A DNA stretch of 64,000 nt. It comes from JAPUME01 sp027294185 (GTDB taxonomy: Bacteria > Acidobacteriota > Terriglobia > UBA7540 > JAPUME01). Shown here piece after piece: positions 36,468 to 45,363 of this stretch. Position 1 is the stretch's first letter. The number at the start of each line of letters is the position of its first letter. The notes below the pieces were generated by a model that ran no database searches, was not told the DNA's origin, and worked only from the letters and a program-made list of their open reading frames with translations. The stretch covers positions 434,001-498,000 of the forward strand of contig CAUVWZ020000001.1 of assembly GCA_963555835.3 (NCBI GenBank), given 5' to 3'. The position numbers and the translations under genes are program-made.

Positions 36468-37711
36468 TACTCTCCCTTTAACACCATCGCCGGGCGGATG
36501 CGGCGCACCACTCGAACCGGAGACCAGGCCGCCACCAGCGCAACACCCACCGTGGTCAGTGTTACCCAGGGCAGGGCCGGCCAGTGGAGATCAAGAGGGA
36601 TTCCGAACAGCTGCACGCCCAGAAACCTCGATAAAATCGCGCCCAGCCCAAACCCCACCAGGCTTCCCGCCGAGGCAAGAACTCCCACCTCTGCAAGAAA
36701 GAAGCCCATCAGCAGCCGGTCACTGGCCCCCAGAGCCTTCATCAGCCCGATCTCCCTCTGACGCTCGAGCACGATCGCTGTAATCGTGGCTATCAGACAG
36801 AGCGCAGTTATGGCAAGAATTATCATTGTAAGGGTTAAAAGCAGCCAGCGAACCGTGTTTAGAACCTGCCCTTCGGAGTATACGATCTCCCGCACCGGCC
36901 GAACATCGAGCTTAGGGAAGGCATCTGCAATCCGGGCCGCGACGGCCTCGATCTCCTGGGTCGAGCCGTCCACGCGGAGTTCCGCCAGGCTGATTCCGCC
37001 GTCGATCCCCAGGGCTTCCTGCAACCGCGACAGAGGGAGGAATACCTGGCCATCCTCCGGCCCACCGGTCGAAACGATGGCGGCAATTTTAACGCGGATT
37101 TGGGCGGAAGCACCACCGACTCCAATCTCCAATTCCAGATCGTCACCTCGTTCCAGAAACAACTGTTCAGCCACCTGCTCACCGATTACGGCTTCTGATA
37201 GGCCGCCCACCGCCGCCGTAGGGCTCAGTCGCCAGGCTGGGTAGAGCTGATGCAGGAGGGTGAAGTCGGTCCCCACTACGATCACCGGTTCACCGGAATC
37301 CCCCAAAGCGCTCCGGTCTGTCGCATTCCGGACCCGCGCCACGGCATGAAGAATCCCTACCGCCGTGATTCGGCGAGCCTCGGAACCAGACCGGCGAATC
37401 TCTTCCAGCACGTCCTCGTTCATCAGAGAGGCATCAAGGGAATCCTGCACCTCTGCCGGGTTCCCGCTTTCACGTGCCATCCCGCTCGGGGAAAGAATCA
37501 AGTTCGCTCCGAAGGCTCGAAACTCGCGCGTCATCTTCGCCTGCGCGTCGCCGTAAAGGTTCAAAAGCATCGCGGCAACTGCGGCGCCAATGGTCAAGCT
37601 CAGCAATGTGACCAGTGCCTGTGGCCGCTTCAAGGAAAGCGACCGCCCCAGAATCCGCCAGCCCAGCCGTCTGGACCCGCCTTGGACCGAATTAAGCCGC
37701 CTGTTGATCAT
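36467..37711 (-). CDS. MacB/FtsX-type ABC permease of the iron operon (1)
   Basis: The start is the ATG at 37711, overlapping the end of the upstream permease by 20 bases. The 414-residue product has an N-terminal helix (ALVTLLSLTIGAAVAAMLLN), a large periplasmic domain and three C-terminal helices with EIGLMKALGASDRLLMGFF, the FtsX family core. It would form a heterodimer with the next gene product, driven by the ATPase downstream. Confidence 0.88.
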   Translation of the reverse strand: MINRRLNSVQGGSRRLGWRILGRSLSLKRPQALVTLLSLTIGAAVAAMLLNLYGDAQAKMTREFRAFGANLILSPSGMARESGNPAEVQDSLDASLMNEDVLEEIRRSGSEARRITAVGILHAVARVRNATDRSALGDSGEPVIVVGTDFTLLHQLYPAWRLSPTAAVGGLSEAVIGEQVAEQLFLERGDDLELEIGVGGASAQIRVKIAAIVSTGGPEDGQVFLPLSRLQEALGIDGGISLAELRVDGSTQEIEAVAARIADAFPKLDVRPVREIVYSEGQVLNTVRWLLLTLTMIILAITALCLIATITAIVLERQREIGLMKALGASDRLLMGFFLAEVGVLASAGSLVGFGLGAILSRFLGVQLFGIPLDLHWPALPWVTLTTVGVALVAAWSPVRVVRRIRPAMVLKGE

Positions 37712-38981
37712 GTAAAATCTCTGTCGGTGAAAACCGCCTGGCCCACAGGAGCGGCCAGGCATGCCCGGCCAGGTTGATCGCCAGCGCGACGGTCAACATC
37801 GCCGGAAAGATGATCCACTCGAAAGAAGCAGGAGTCCCAAAAATCTTTTCCGCCAGGACGCCTGCCAGAAGCGACCCTGAAAAATATCCCAATACCCCTC
37901 CCAACAAACCCGTCACTGTGGCTTCCAGAAGGAAAAGCCGGGCCACATGGGCCTCCCCCGCCCCCATCGCTTTCATCAGGCCGATCTCCGGTCGGCGTTC
38001 GAGAATCGTCGCCAAGGCGGTGGACCCCACGGCAAGAATCGCGGTCACCAGGGCCGCCAGGGCCAGAGTCCACAAAAGTGAACTCACCTGGCCCAGGATC
38101 TTCCCCTCTGTTTCCGCCACCTGGAAGACCGGACGGGCACGGGTGCCGGGCAGCACTTCCTGAATCTGATAGGCGATGGAGCTCACATAAGGCGTGCAAT
38201 ACCATCGGTCGAATTCAGCCGGGGCCAAAGTTGAAACATCGACCCGAGCAAAGTCATCTTCCGGCTTGGTCAGGGCGCTGACTTCGACGCGGCGCACTTT
38301 CCCTTCCAGACCTGCCCATCGCTGCACGGCTCGAAGAGGCGCCACCACCTGGTCATCCTCGGCGCCGCCGGTCTCAAGAATCCCCGCCACCGTCAAGGTA
38401 AGCGGTAAGTCTGTATGCTCTCGGGGGGCGACCTCCAGGGTCTCGCCCACCTTTACGCCCAATTTCTGAGCCAATCGGCGACCGACCAGGCACTCGCGAG
38501 ATTCCTTATCGTCCTCCGGCCATTTCCCCTCAACGCTCCAATTGGGGTGGAGCGAGCGCAGGCCGGTGGTAAAAACCGATCCCGGGTCCACCTCAAGTTC
38601 CCTGTCAAACCAAGCTCCCATCAAAACCGTAGAGGTACCTCGAATCCGCGCGGGAGCATAAAGCAGGGGCGCAAAGGCAATGATGTTGTGCCGCCAGAAA
38701 ATCTTCTTCAGCTTGATCAGGTCGGCCTCGGGCAAATAGGAACCGGAGGCGACGGGCCGGTAGTCGATGCCTCCTACCGAAAGCGGCAACCCGTCGGCGG
38801 CGGGCGTTACGGCGATATTGGCGCCGAACGAACGCAACTCGCGGCTTACCTTGTCCTGAACGGCAAGCTCGAGCGTGGCCACGGCGGTCAGGGCTGTTGT
38901 GCCCAGCATGACGGCGAATATCGCAAGCGCTCTGCGGCGCTTCTCACGGAGCAGGGATTGGCGAAGGATTCGACTCAGCAT
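37692..38981 (-). CDS. MacB/FtsX-type ABC permease of the iron operon (2)
   Basis: The 429-residue protein has the same layout as its neighbour: an N-terminal helix (RALAIFAVMLGTTALTAVAT), a periplasmic domain and a C-terminal helical core with EIGLMKAMGAGEAHVARLFL. In FTR1 systems with DUF2318 such paired permeases are thought to move iron-linked substrates or electrons across the membrane. It starts 25 bases after the FTR1 gene. Confidence 0.88.
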   Translation of the reverse strand: MLSRILRQSLLREKRRRALAIFAVMLGTTALTAVATLELAVQDKVSRELRSFGANIAVTPAADGLPLSVGGIDYRPVASGSYLPEADLIKLKKIFWRHNIIAFAPLLYAPARIRGTSTVLMGAWFDRELEVDPGSVFTTGLRSLHPNWSVEGKWPEDDKESRECLVGRRLAQKLGVKVGETLEVAPREHTDLPLTLTVAGILETGGAEDDQVVAPLRAVQRWAGLEGKVRRVEVSALTKPEDDFARVDVSTLAPAEFDRWYCTPYVSSIAYQIQEVLPGTRARPVFQVAETEGKILGQVSSLLWTLALAALVTAILAVGSTALATILERRPEIGLMKAMGAGEAHVARLFLLEATVTGLLGGVLGYFSGSLLAGVLAEKIFGTPASFEWIIFPAMLTVALAINLAGHAWPLLWARRFSPTEILHDQQAA

Positions 38982-39006
38982 ATCTGCCTACTGCATTTCG
39001 GGCTAT

Positions 39007-40272
39007 CTAGTGAAAATGTTTCGTACCTTCCGCGAGCGCCGGCTGCGGGATGACCACCTCACCGCCCTCCACCCGGCTTTCGAGCGGGACAGGGTTGCAG
39101 CCACCGGCCAGGCCGATGCTCGGAACGTAGATCGCAGCGGAACAGTTCGCGCAGACCACGTTCGGGCCGTCCTGATAGTACCCCTGAGACCCGCAGATCA
39201 GGCAGGCATCCAGCGCCACTCGAATCTCCCCGCCCGGCTCCCGAATCGCCAGAAAACGAACTTCCCTGCCTTCCACGTCCAACCGGTAGCGATTCAACTT
39301 ACCATCAGCGAGGGCCGTCACCGGGATTCGCACCTCCCCGCCCTCGACCGACGCCTCCAGGGGAGTCGAGAGCGACTGATTCGCCCGCGAGTAAACAAAT
39401 TCGGCGCTGATCAGAATCAGGACCGCCACGGCCGTCGAGCTGGCCGTCGCCAGCCAGAACCGCTGCCGGCTCTGCTCGGCCCTAAGCAGACGTCGCTCAG
39501 CGCTTCCAAGAGGTTCCCCTTCCCGGCCTTGGGGATGGCGAGCCCTCCATCCCTCTACTCCCAGCAGCACCAGCGTCAGCCCAACAATCACCAGGAAAAA
39601 GAAGGCGTTGTTGTTCACCAGCGGTCCAACGATCGACATCGTGCGCGGGCCGCCGGGCAGGATCTGCGCTTCCGAGAATTCATGCACGGAGGAGACAAGA
39701 AGCTGTAGGCCGACAATGATCAGAATGGCAGTCGTGATGCGGAAAAACTTCGGCAGGTTCACACGCAAGCTGCCCTTTACGAAACCGATCCCCAGGAAGA
39801 GCGCCAGCCCCAGGCCGATCAGGCCTCCGGTGAAATTCAGAATCGCCGTCGTCTCAAGCGAGACGGCTGAGAGAAACAGCACCGTCTCGATTCCCTCCCG
39901 CAGGACCATCAAAAAGACGAACAGAAAAAGGGCGACCGCCCGTCCACTGCCGGGCCGGGCGGAGATTTTCTCCAATCGAGTCTCCACCTGCTTTTTCAAA
40001 TGACGTCCCGTCTGCCACATCCACACCACCATGGTGAAAACGAAGCCACAGCCTGCCAGCAGGAGCCAACCTTCGTAGGCCTCCTCGGTAATCTGCAAAC
40101 GGTCCACCACGAACGCGCCCACCAGGCTGGCTCCGATGGCCAGGGCCAGCGCCCCGTACACGATGCGGTTCCACGCCTCCCGCCCCGTTCTTCGCAAATA
40201 GGTCAGCACAATGCCGATAACCAGGGCGGCTTCCACCCCTTCACGCAGCGTAACGACAAGCGACTGAAGCAT
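39007..40272 (-). CDS. FTR1-family iron permease fused to a DUF2318 Fe-S/Cys domain
   Basis: In the 421-residue protein, the FTR1 part has two REGxE iron motifs (LREGVEA at 9-15 and LREGIET near residue 121) in a seven-helix membrane domain. After a linker and a further helix (about 275-295) comes the DUF2318 region with ALDACLICGSQGYYQDGPN, VVCANCSAAIYVPS and GLAGGCNPVPL. In most organisms FTR1 (FetM-like) and the DUF2318 protein are separate genes beside a P19 protein; here they are one, and P19 is absent. It would take up ferrous/ferric iron. Confidence 0.88.
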   Translation of the reverse strand: MLQSLVVTLREGVEAALVIGIVLTYLRRTGREAWNRIVYGALALAIGASLVGAFVVDRLQITEEAYEGWLLLAGCGFVFTMVVWMWQTGRHLKKQVETRLEKISARPGSGRAVALFLFVFLMVLREGIETVLFLSAVSLETTAILNFTGGLIGLGLALFLGIGFVKGSLRVNLPKFFRITTAILIIVGLQLLVSSVHEFSEAQILPGGPRTMSIVGPLVNNNAFFFLVIVGLTLVLLGVEGWRARHPQGREGEPLGSAERRLLRAEQSRQRFWLATASSTAVAVLILISAEFVYSRANQSLSTPLEASVEGGEVRIPVTALADGKLNRYRLDVEGREVRFLAIREPGGEIRVALDACLICGSQGYYQDGPNVVCANCSAAIYVPSIGLAGGCNPVPLESRVEGGEVVIPQPALAEGTKHFH

Positions 40273-40319
40273 GATCCCTTGGGACCCTCCACAACGTCCA
40301 AATAGCAGGGCTTTAATAC

Positions 40320-40348
40320 AACATAGGCTCCCGGCAATCGGGTGTCAA
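40320..40348 (-). promoter_or_regulatory. Sigma-70-type promoter of the FTR1 operon
   Basis: On the minus strand TTGACA, a 17-base spacer and TATGTT precede the FTR1 start by about 45 bases. The -35 box is a perfect consensus. The spacer contains CCCG...CGGG. No Fur box is evident. Confidence 0.65.
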
Positions 40349-40391
40349 CGATGTCCTGTATAATCAATTAGATAAAGATATGATGGAAAAT

Positions 40392-40428
40392 CCAGTTGCA
40401 ATCCTTCTGGTAAGTAAGTTGCAACTGG
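40392..40428. promoter_or_regulatory. Ten-base inverted repeat upstream of the FTR1 promoter
   Basis: CCAGTTGCAA and TTGCAACTGG are perfect complements separated by 17 bases. On the minus strand the repeat is followed by ATTTTCC. It can be a terminator for the upstream secreted-protein gene or an operator for the FTR1 promoter 44 bases further on. Confidence 0.5.
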
Positions 40429-40498
40429 AAGAATCTGTGAGGAGCCTCAGTGTGGTGATTCTTCCCTGCCATTGTGGGTTGGAGATGGGTAGGGTTCC

Positions 40499-41488
40499 CT
40501 AGGGAGTCGTAAAACGGAAGGTGCGTACGATCTTGTTGAACACAGCCTGCTTGAACTGGAAGGTTTCTGCAGAGGTCAGGCCGATGATGCCGAAATCACC
40601 GTAATCGTCGCTCACGTGCACCGCCATGCCGTGCCAGTCAATGCCGTCGAGCACTCCGGAGAAAGTCCTTCGCACGCCCGTACGGCCGTCAACGATCACG
40701 TCCTCTTCCCTCAAAACCTGGTATTCCCGGTAGGTGTGCCGCAGCTTGGCCTCGATACCGCCCTGGTTTTCCGGCTCGGCACCGAATGGTTCCCGCTCCA
40801 CAAACAGGAGGGTCCGTTCATCCACGGTCCCCATGGCGATGACACTGGTTGCGCTGGCCCTCCGTACATCTTCAAACAGAACCCAGTTGGGAGGTTTGTA
40901 CATAGCGAAGCGGAAGGTCTCATTGATGTAGCGATTACCCTCGATGCGCTCGACCATCTCACCGGGTTCGACCCGTTCCGGAGGCGCAATGGGTTCTTCC
41001 TCCTCCGCAACCGCCCCCTCTAACGCAGCAATCACTTCAACATCCCCAGACTGCTCCGGCACCAAATCCTGTGAATTTCCACCCTCTGCCCGGGTCGTCT
41101 CCAGGCTGACCGCAACTGTTGCAGCCTCTGCTGTTCCTTCTTTTTCGGGTTCGGCCGATATCAGGGAGGAGTTCGCCACCATCGGAGCTGCCCCAGCAAC
41201 GGCTTTCGATTCGGCGGTCTCGGCCGAGCTCTTTTCCGGTTCTTGTTCCTCCTTCTGGACAGGGGTAGCCGGCGTTTCGGACTCTTCGAAGCTGATCGAG
41301 GCGACACGGTCCTTGCGGATGAGAGCGAAGCCGAAATCTGTTTCAACGCGGAACATATGCTCATCGTAGTCCACGATGGAACCGGTCAGTATCTTGCCGC
41401 TTTTGAGGACGATTCGTTCCCCCCGGAGAGGGGTCAGGAAGGAGAAGAAGATGCAAAGCAGAAGCGCCGTCGTCAACCTGGGAAACAT
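40499..41488 (-). CDS. Secreted protein with SM-like N-terminus and acidic linker
   Basis: The 329-residue protein has a signal peptide (MFPRLTTALLLCIFFSFLTP) and a short beta-rich SM/LSm-like element (RIVLKSGKILTGSIVDYDEH). A long Glu/Ala/Pro linker follows (about 65-180). The folded C-terminal domain (YINETFRFAMYKPPNWVLFE ... TFQFKQAVFNKIVRTFRF) resembles PsbP/DUF1795-like modules. The function is unknown. It lies 21 bases after lexA and may be co-transcribed. Confidence 0.6.
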   Translation of the reverse strand: MFPRLTTALLLCIFFSFLTPLRGERIVLKSGKILTGSIVDYDEHMFRVETDFGFALIRKDRVASISFEESETPATPVQKEEQEPEKSSAETAESKAVAGAAPMVANSSLISAEPEKEGTAEAATVAVSLETTRAEGGNSQDLVPEQSGDVEVIAALEGAVAEEEEPIAPPERVEPGEMVERIEGNRYINETFRFAMYKPPNWVLFEDVRRASATSVIAMGTVDERTLLFVEREPFGAEPENQGGIEAKLRHTYREYQVLREEDVIVDGRTGVRRTFSGVLDGIDWHGMAVHVSDDYGDFGIIGLTSAETFQFKQAVFNKIVRTFRFTTP

Positions 41489-41509
41489 TTCGGGTCCACC
41501 GCCCTGGGT

Positions 41510-42184
41510 CTAGTATTTCCGAAGAATTCCGATGACGCGACCCTGGATTTTCACGTCCCGCTCGGAAAACATCATCGGTTCCATCTGAGCATTGGCCGGC
41601 TGAAGCCTGATGCGCCCCTGCGGTTCGCGGAAGAAGCGCTTCAAAGTTGCATCCGTGCCATCGGTCAAAGCGACCACAATCTCCCCATTATCAGCCGTCT
41701 CCCTGCCCTCCACAAGGACGTAATCACCGTCGAGAATATGATCGTCAATCATCGAGTCGCCCTTTACCCGCAGCACATAGACGTCCTTCGAGCCGACGAC
41801 ATCCGCCAGGGAGATGCTCTCCGGTTCGCTGACGGCTTCAACGGGCCGACCCGCGGCAATGTATCCGAGCAAGGGAAGATCGGTTTGGGACGCGGGAAGC
41901 GGTTGGGGGTCGCGTGCCCCTCCGATGCCGGCCCTGACTCGGGCAGCGGTCTTGCGGAAGGGAGTCCTGTCAGGCACCGCCACCACGTCCACCGAACGGC
42001 TGCGGTTGTAGCCGCGCTTGATAAAACCCTTCCGCTCAAGCGTTTCCATGTGCTTGTGGACCGTGGCCAGCGAGCTCACCCCGATCGCCTCGCCGATCTC
42101 TTCAAAACTCGGCGAGTAACCCTTGCGGTTGATAAAGGTCCTCAGGAAATCCAATACCTGTTTTTGTCTTCGAGTCAGTGCCAT
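41510..42184 (-). CDS. lexA: SOS repressor LexA
   Basis: The 224-residue repressor has an N-terminal winged helix (LTRRQKQVLDFLRTFINRKG ... SSLATVHKHMETLERKGFI). The Ala-Gly cleavage site is in GYIAAGRPVEA, the catalytic Ser in RVKGDSMIDDHI and the catalytic Lys in TDGTDATLKRFF. It represses DNA-damage genes and cleaves itself when RecA is active. No classical SOS operator of the GAAC/GTTC type is obvious in its own upstream region. Confidence 0.94.
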   Translation of the reverse strand: MALTRRQKQVLDFLRTFINRKGYSPSFEEIGEAIGVSSLATVHKHMETLERKGFIKRGYNRSRSVDVVAVPDRTPFRKTAARVRAGIGGARDPQPLPASQTDLPLLGYIAAGRPVEAVSEPESISLADVVGSKDVYVLRVKGDSMIDDHILDGDYVLVEGRETADNGEIVVALTDGTDATLKRFFREPQGRIRLQPANAQMEPMMFSERDVKIQGRVIGILRKY

Positions 42185-42396
42185 GTCTCATACCCCATTA
42201 GATGCCTGTTCTTCAATGCCACTCATTTTCGGCGAAATAAAGGCGAACTGTCAAGCAGAACCTGCGCCGGCAGCCTGGGTTGTTGTGGATGTGCACACTT
42301 CTTTAGAATTTTGCACAGTAAATGAGAGCATTGGGGGGCTGGTTGGGCTCTAGCCTGACCCTCAAGTCAAATCTGTGCTAAACCGGTTCGACGAGA

Positions 42397-42558
42397 TCAG
42401 CCAGCGAGAAGCACGGCCGAGGCACCATGCTTGACGGCAAGCTCTCCGGTCGTGCGGATGGCTGCCTGACGGGCATCTTGAAGCAGGATCGCGATCTCAG
42501 GGTCAAGATACGGGGCGACCCTGCCAATCCGGAGTTCGGAGGAGCCGATAAGCATCAT
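42397..42558 (-). pseudogene. N-terminal fragment of an SbcD-like DNA repair exonuclease
   Basis: On the minus strand MMLIGSSELRIGRVAPYLDP continues EIAILLQDARQAAIRTTGEL and AVKHGASAVLLAG, then TGA. This matches the start of metallophosphoesterase exonucleases (HTADLHLGR...LDPE...A...LAGDxFD). The frame ends exactly where the metal ligand Asp should follow, and the first DxH has become SSE. It is a dead fragment directly downstream of the OLD nuclease gene. Confidence 0.55.
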
Positions 42559-42584
42559 TTGGGTATGGTCTTTCCCGCTAATGC

Positions 42585-44375
42585 CTATGGTAAGAGCGCT
42601 TGGACTAAGTCTTCCATGTCCTTGTTTATCCGCTCCGTGTCGCTAAAGAAAATTTTTGCGTGATACAGGTCATGGAAATGTCCCCCAACAACCAGCAAAT
42701 CCTCGACTTTTTTCGGCACTTTAGCAACGCGATTGCCATTCAGATTCCCTAGGATTAGTGCTGTCTGTGCGTGAGTCTCGGGCTTGCCATCCAGCTCCAG
42801 AAGCACACCGTAGCTCAATCCGAACGCATTCAGCACCTTCTGGAATTTTGGGATTTCATCCTTGCCGTCTGCAACGACGATGGACAAGCCGATTTCGTCC
42901 GGAAGATCGACAATGCGGCCAAGTTTTTTCGCAGTCGCGATGATTCCAATTTCGTCTTCCGCTCCCTCCACGAGGATACAGTCGCGTGCAAAGAATAGCT
43001 CATTGTGCTTAAGACTGAAACACGTCAATAGCTTAAACCCTTTGCGTGACTCGGTACTGCCGAGTATACCGGCATCGCATTGTCGAACTGTCGTACCCAA
43101 GGTGGTGTCCTTTCTGACCACACCAACGTGCTCATATCGGCTGATGTCAACGAACGCTGGGGAGTGTGTTGAGTAAAGTACTTGATCCGTCCCCGTTGCG
43201 GTATCGACATCACCAGCTAAACCCGCGAACTCCTTGAGAACACTGTAGATCAGGCGCTGAGTATGTGGATGAATGTATAGCTCCGGCTCCTCGATGCCGA
43301 GGATAATCGGCCGGGTCACCGTGCCCTGCTGTCCCGACTTCATTAACATCTGCAACAGGGCAAAAACGATGCTCCGCTGCATGCCATGGCCCTTCTCGAG
43401 CACGTCTGTCAAGACACCGTCATCAACCCGGATGGTGACACCCCTTGAGAAGATCTCCTTTGACTCCTCCACCTCAACGGCAAGCTGAACACTCTGAACG
43501 CTTGGCATCAACCGCCTGATGGTGTCCCGCAACTTTACCTCCACGTCGCCCAACGCCGCCAACCGTTGCAGCGGTTCACCCTCGCCTGGCGGATTGAGCA
43601 GTCGGCGTACCGTTGCAAGAGCTTCCTCAATCTCCCCGTACCGTGGATCGGCGCGCATGATTCGGTTCGACAGATCAGCCATTAAGCGGCGGAACACCGT
43701 GGACGATGAGCGACGGTCTATCTCGTCGGAGTAGTCGGTTATCGCCGGCAGCAAGTAGAATTCTGGCAGCGCAGCAAGGAGGTTTTGCGGGATGCCAAGC
43801 ATCTGAGTTTGTCCGAGTTTAGGTTCGTCGTACTCAATGTCATCGTGCTCGCGAAGAAATTTTGCCAAGCCCTCCCGATAGCTTTTTTTCGTAACTTTGC
43901 CATCTGGGGTCTGGACATGCACTAGAATTCCATTATCCTCTGCAATTTTCTTCCATTTTGGATTCGAATCTCTTTCTTCTATTTTGGCGATCGATAAAAA
44001 CCAGTCTTTAGGCTCTGCCTGATAGCCGTGATACTCAGTGGTGACCTTCGCTTTGCCTGACTTGTCGTCCTGCTCAACTGCCAAGTGCTTTTGCAGGATG
44101 ATCCGGTCGCCGATCAGGTAGGAGCGGAGACGCTTGCGCTCGTCGTCTGAAAGACCACTGAACTCGGCCTCGATCACCGCTGGCTGCGATTTATCGTTGA
44201 AATCCGAAGGACCCATGCCGCCGGATCCTGCCGAAAGAAAACAATTGACGACACGGAGAATGTTAGATTTGCCCGCGTTGTTCTCGCCAACAAGTGCCTG
44301 TACTGGCTCAATTCGCAGATTCTCGATCTTCTTAATCGAGCGATAATTCCTGATCTTCAGCCGTGTTAGCCGCAT
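42585..44375 (-). CDS. OLD-family ATP-dependent nuclease
   Basis: The 596-residue protein has an N-terminal ABC-type ATPase (MRLTRLKIRNYRSIKKIENL, Walker A GENNAGKSN) split by a long insertion. The ATPase resumes with PIILGIEEPELYIHPHTQRL (Walker B) and YSTHSPAFVDISRY. The C-terminal TOPRIM nuclease domain has CILVEGAEDEIGI and VVADGKDEIPKF. OLD proteins act in phage exclusion and DNA processing; Gabija GajA is a relative, but no UvrD-like GajB lies nearby. Lower GC and the decayed surroundings suggest acquisition. Confidence 0.85.
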   Translation of the reverse strand: MRLTRLKIRNYRSIKKIENLRIEPVQALVGENNAGKSNILRVVNCFLSAGSGGMGPSDFNDKSQPAVIEAEFSGLSDDERKRLRSYLIGDRIILQKHLAVEQDDKSGKAKVTTEYHGYQAEPKDWFLSIAKIEERDSNPKWKKIAEDNGILVHVQTPDGKVTKKSYREGLAKFLREHDDIEYDEPKLGQTQMLGIPQNLLAALPEFYLLPAITDYSDEIDRRSSSTVFRRLMADLSNRIMRADPRYGEIEEALATVRRLLNPPGEGEPLQRLAALGDVEVKLRDTIRRLMPSVQSVQLAVEVEESKEIFSRGVTIRVDDGVLTDVLEKGHGMQRSIVFALLQMLMKSGQQGTVTRPIILGIEEPELYIHPHTQRLIYSVLKEFAGLAGDVDTATGTDQVLYSTHSPAFVDISRYEHVGVVRKDTTLGTTVRQCDAGILGSTESRKGFKLLTCFSLKHNELFFARDCILVEGAEDEIGIIATAKKLGRIVDLPDEIGLSIVVADGKDEIPKFQKVLNAFGLSYGVLLELDGKPETHAQTALILGNLNGNRVAKVPKKVEDLLVVGGHFHDLYHAKIFFSDTERINKDMEDLVQALLP

Positions 44376-44663
44376 GGCACCGCCCCCAAATTCTGACTTG
44401 ACACCAGTGATTGTTCCAACTCGAATTTTAGTTTAGCTGTAATCGACAAGCCCTGCGAAACTGTATCGGGTGGAACTTGACGATCTTGCCTCCGCGTGGT
44501 CCGTTGGGTCCGATTTCTCGGTGGTTCGTGGCCTAATGTAACTCATGTGAGTGCCACCAGCAAAGGGGAGTGTTCCTCTGTGGTCTTCCTTAGATTAAGG
44601 TGTAGGAGCTAGGCAAACGAAGCATTCAGATCGCCCTCAGGTACTGGTCTCCAGAACTAGCTA

Positions 44664-44807
44664 TCAGGCAATAATCTGCCCTGCCGCCACCGCCACCAGC
44701 TTTTCTGTTGGTGTGTCGGGATTGAGTTCTTGCAGCCGCCTCAGCCGGGGAACCAGCTTGGCGCGCCGGCGAGCCGAACCCCGCGTGGTCCGTTGAATCT
44801 CCCCCAT
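44664..44807 (-). CDS. Possible small protein (47 residues) in the decayed region
   Basis: On the minus strand ATG 44805-44807 opens MGEIQRTTRGSARRRAKLVP and continues RLRRLQELNPDTPTEKLVAV and AAGQIIA to TGA. The amphipathic basic helix and the NPDTPTEKLV turn look protein-like, but no ribosome site precedes it and it may be the tail of a lost gene. The rest of the 44376-44960 gap shows nothing else that I can support. Confidence 0.3.
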   Translation of the reverse strand: MGEIQRTTRGSARRRAKLVPRLRRLQELNPDTPTEKLVAVAAGQIIA

Positions 44808-44960
44808 TTTTGAATAGTGAATATCGCTGGGACAGGTCAGGGCTCCCGGGAGTTCAACTACGCAGCAGTACTTCTCTTTAAGGCTCCACCTACGGGGAAC
44901 CCTCTGCTAAAATCCGGATTTAACGAGAACATAATTTTCCCATACAGGGAGGGGTGGTGC

Positions 44961-45146
44961 ATGAGGCGTAGAATTACGGTGTGGGCCTTTTGGCTGTGGA
45001 TCATCTGCGGTTTCGTTCCGACCTCAGTCCTTCCAGCCCAATCTTCCTCGCACGAAAAAGATTTACTTCCTCTGGAGGAACTCAGCAGCTCACTTGAAGC
45101 CTTGACACAACGCGTGAGCCCAGCCGTGGTCCAGCGTGAGCACTAG
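44961..45146 (+). pseudogene. Truncated trypsin-like serine protease (N-terminus only)
   Basis: ATG 44961 follows GGGAGGGG. It encodes a signal peptide (MRRRITVWAFWLWIICGFVP) and LEELSSSLEALTQRVSPAVV, the characteristic start of HtrA/S1C proteases. After VVQ the frame ends in REH and a stop, so the protease and PDZ domains are lost. The 217 bases that follow contain no recognisable piece of the missing domains. Confidence 0.55.
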
Positions 45147-45363
45147 AGTTACCGGTGAATTGGTCCTTCAACCCATCTCTAACCTAAACTCACCCATTTG
45201 TCCCATCTTCGCTGAACCCAAAAACTAACTGCCCTAGGCCGCCTTCCCCCTTGATACGGAGAACAAATGTGCCGTACCATTCCTATGAAGAACGCAAGTC
45301 CCATTGATCTTCACTGCGAGGCACGAAAGTTAGCCAAGTGGAAACGTTTAGGAATTGGGGAAA

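Noticed and set aside
42585..44375. Complete Gabija defence system
   Set aside because: The OLD protein fits GajA loosely, but no UvrD-like GajB lies on either side.
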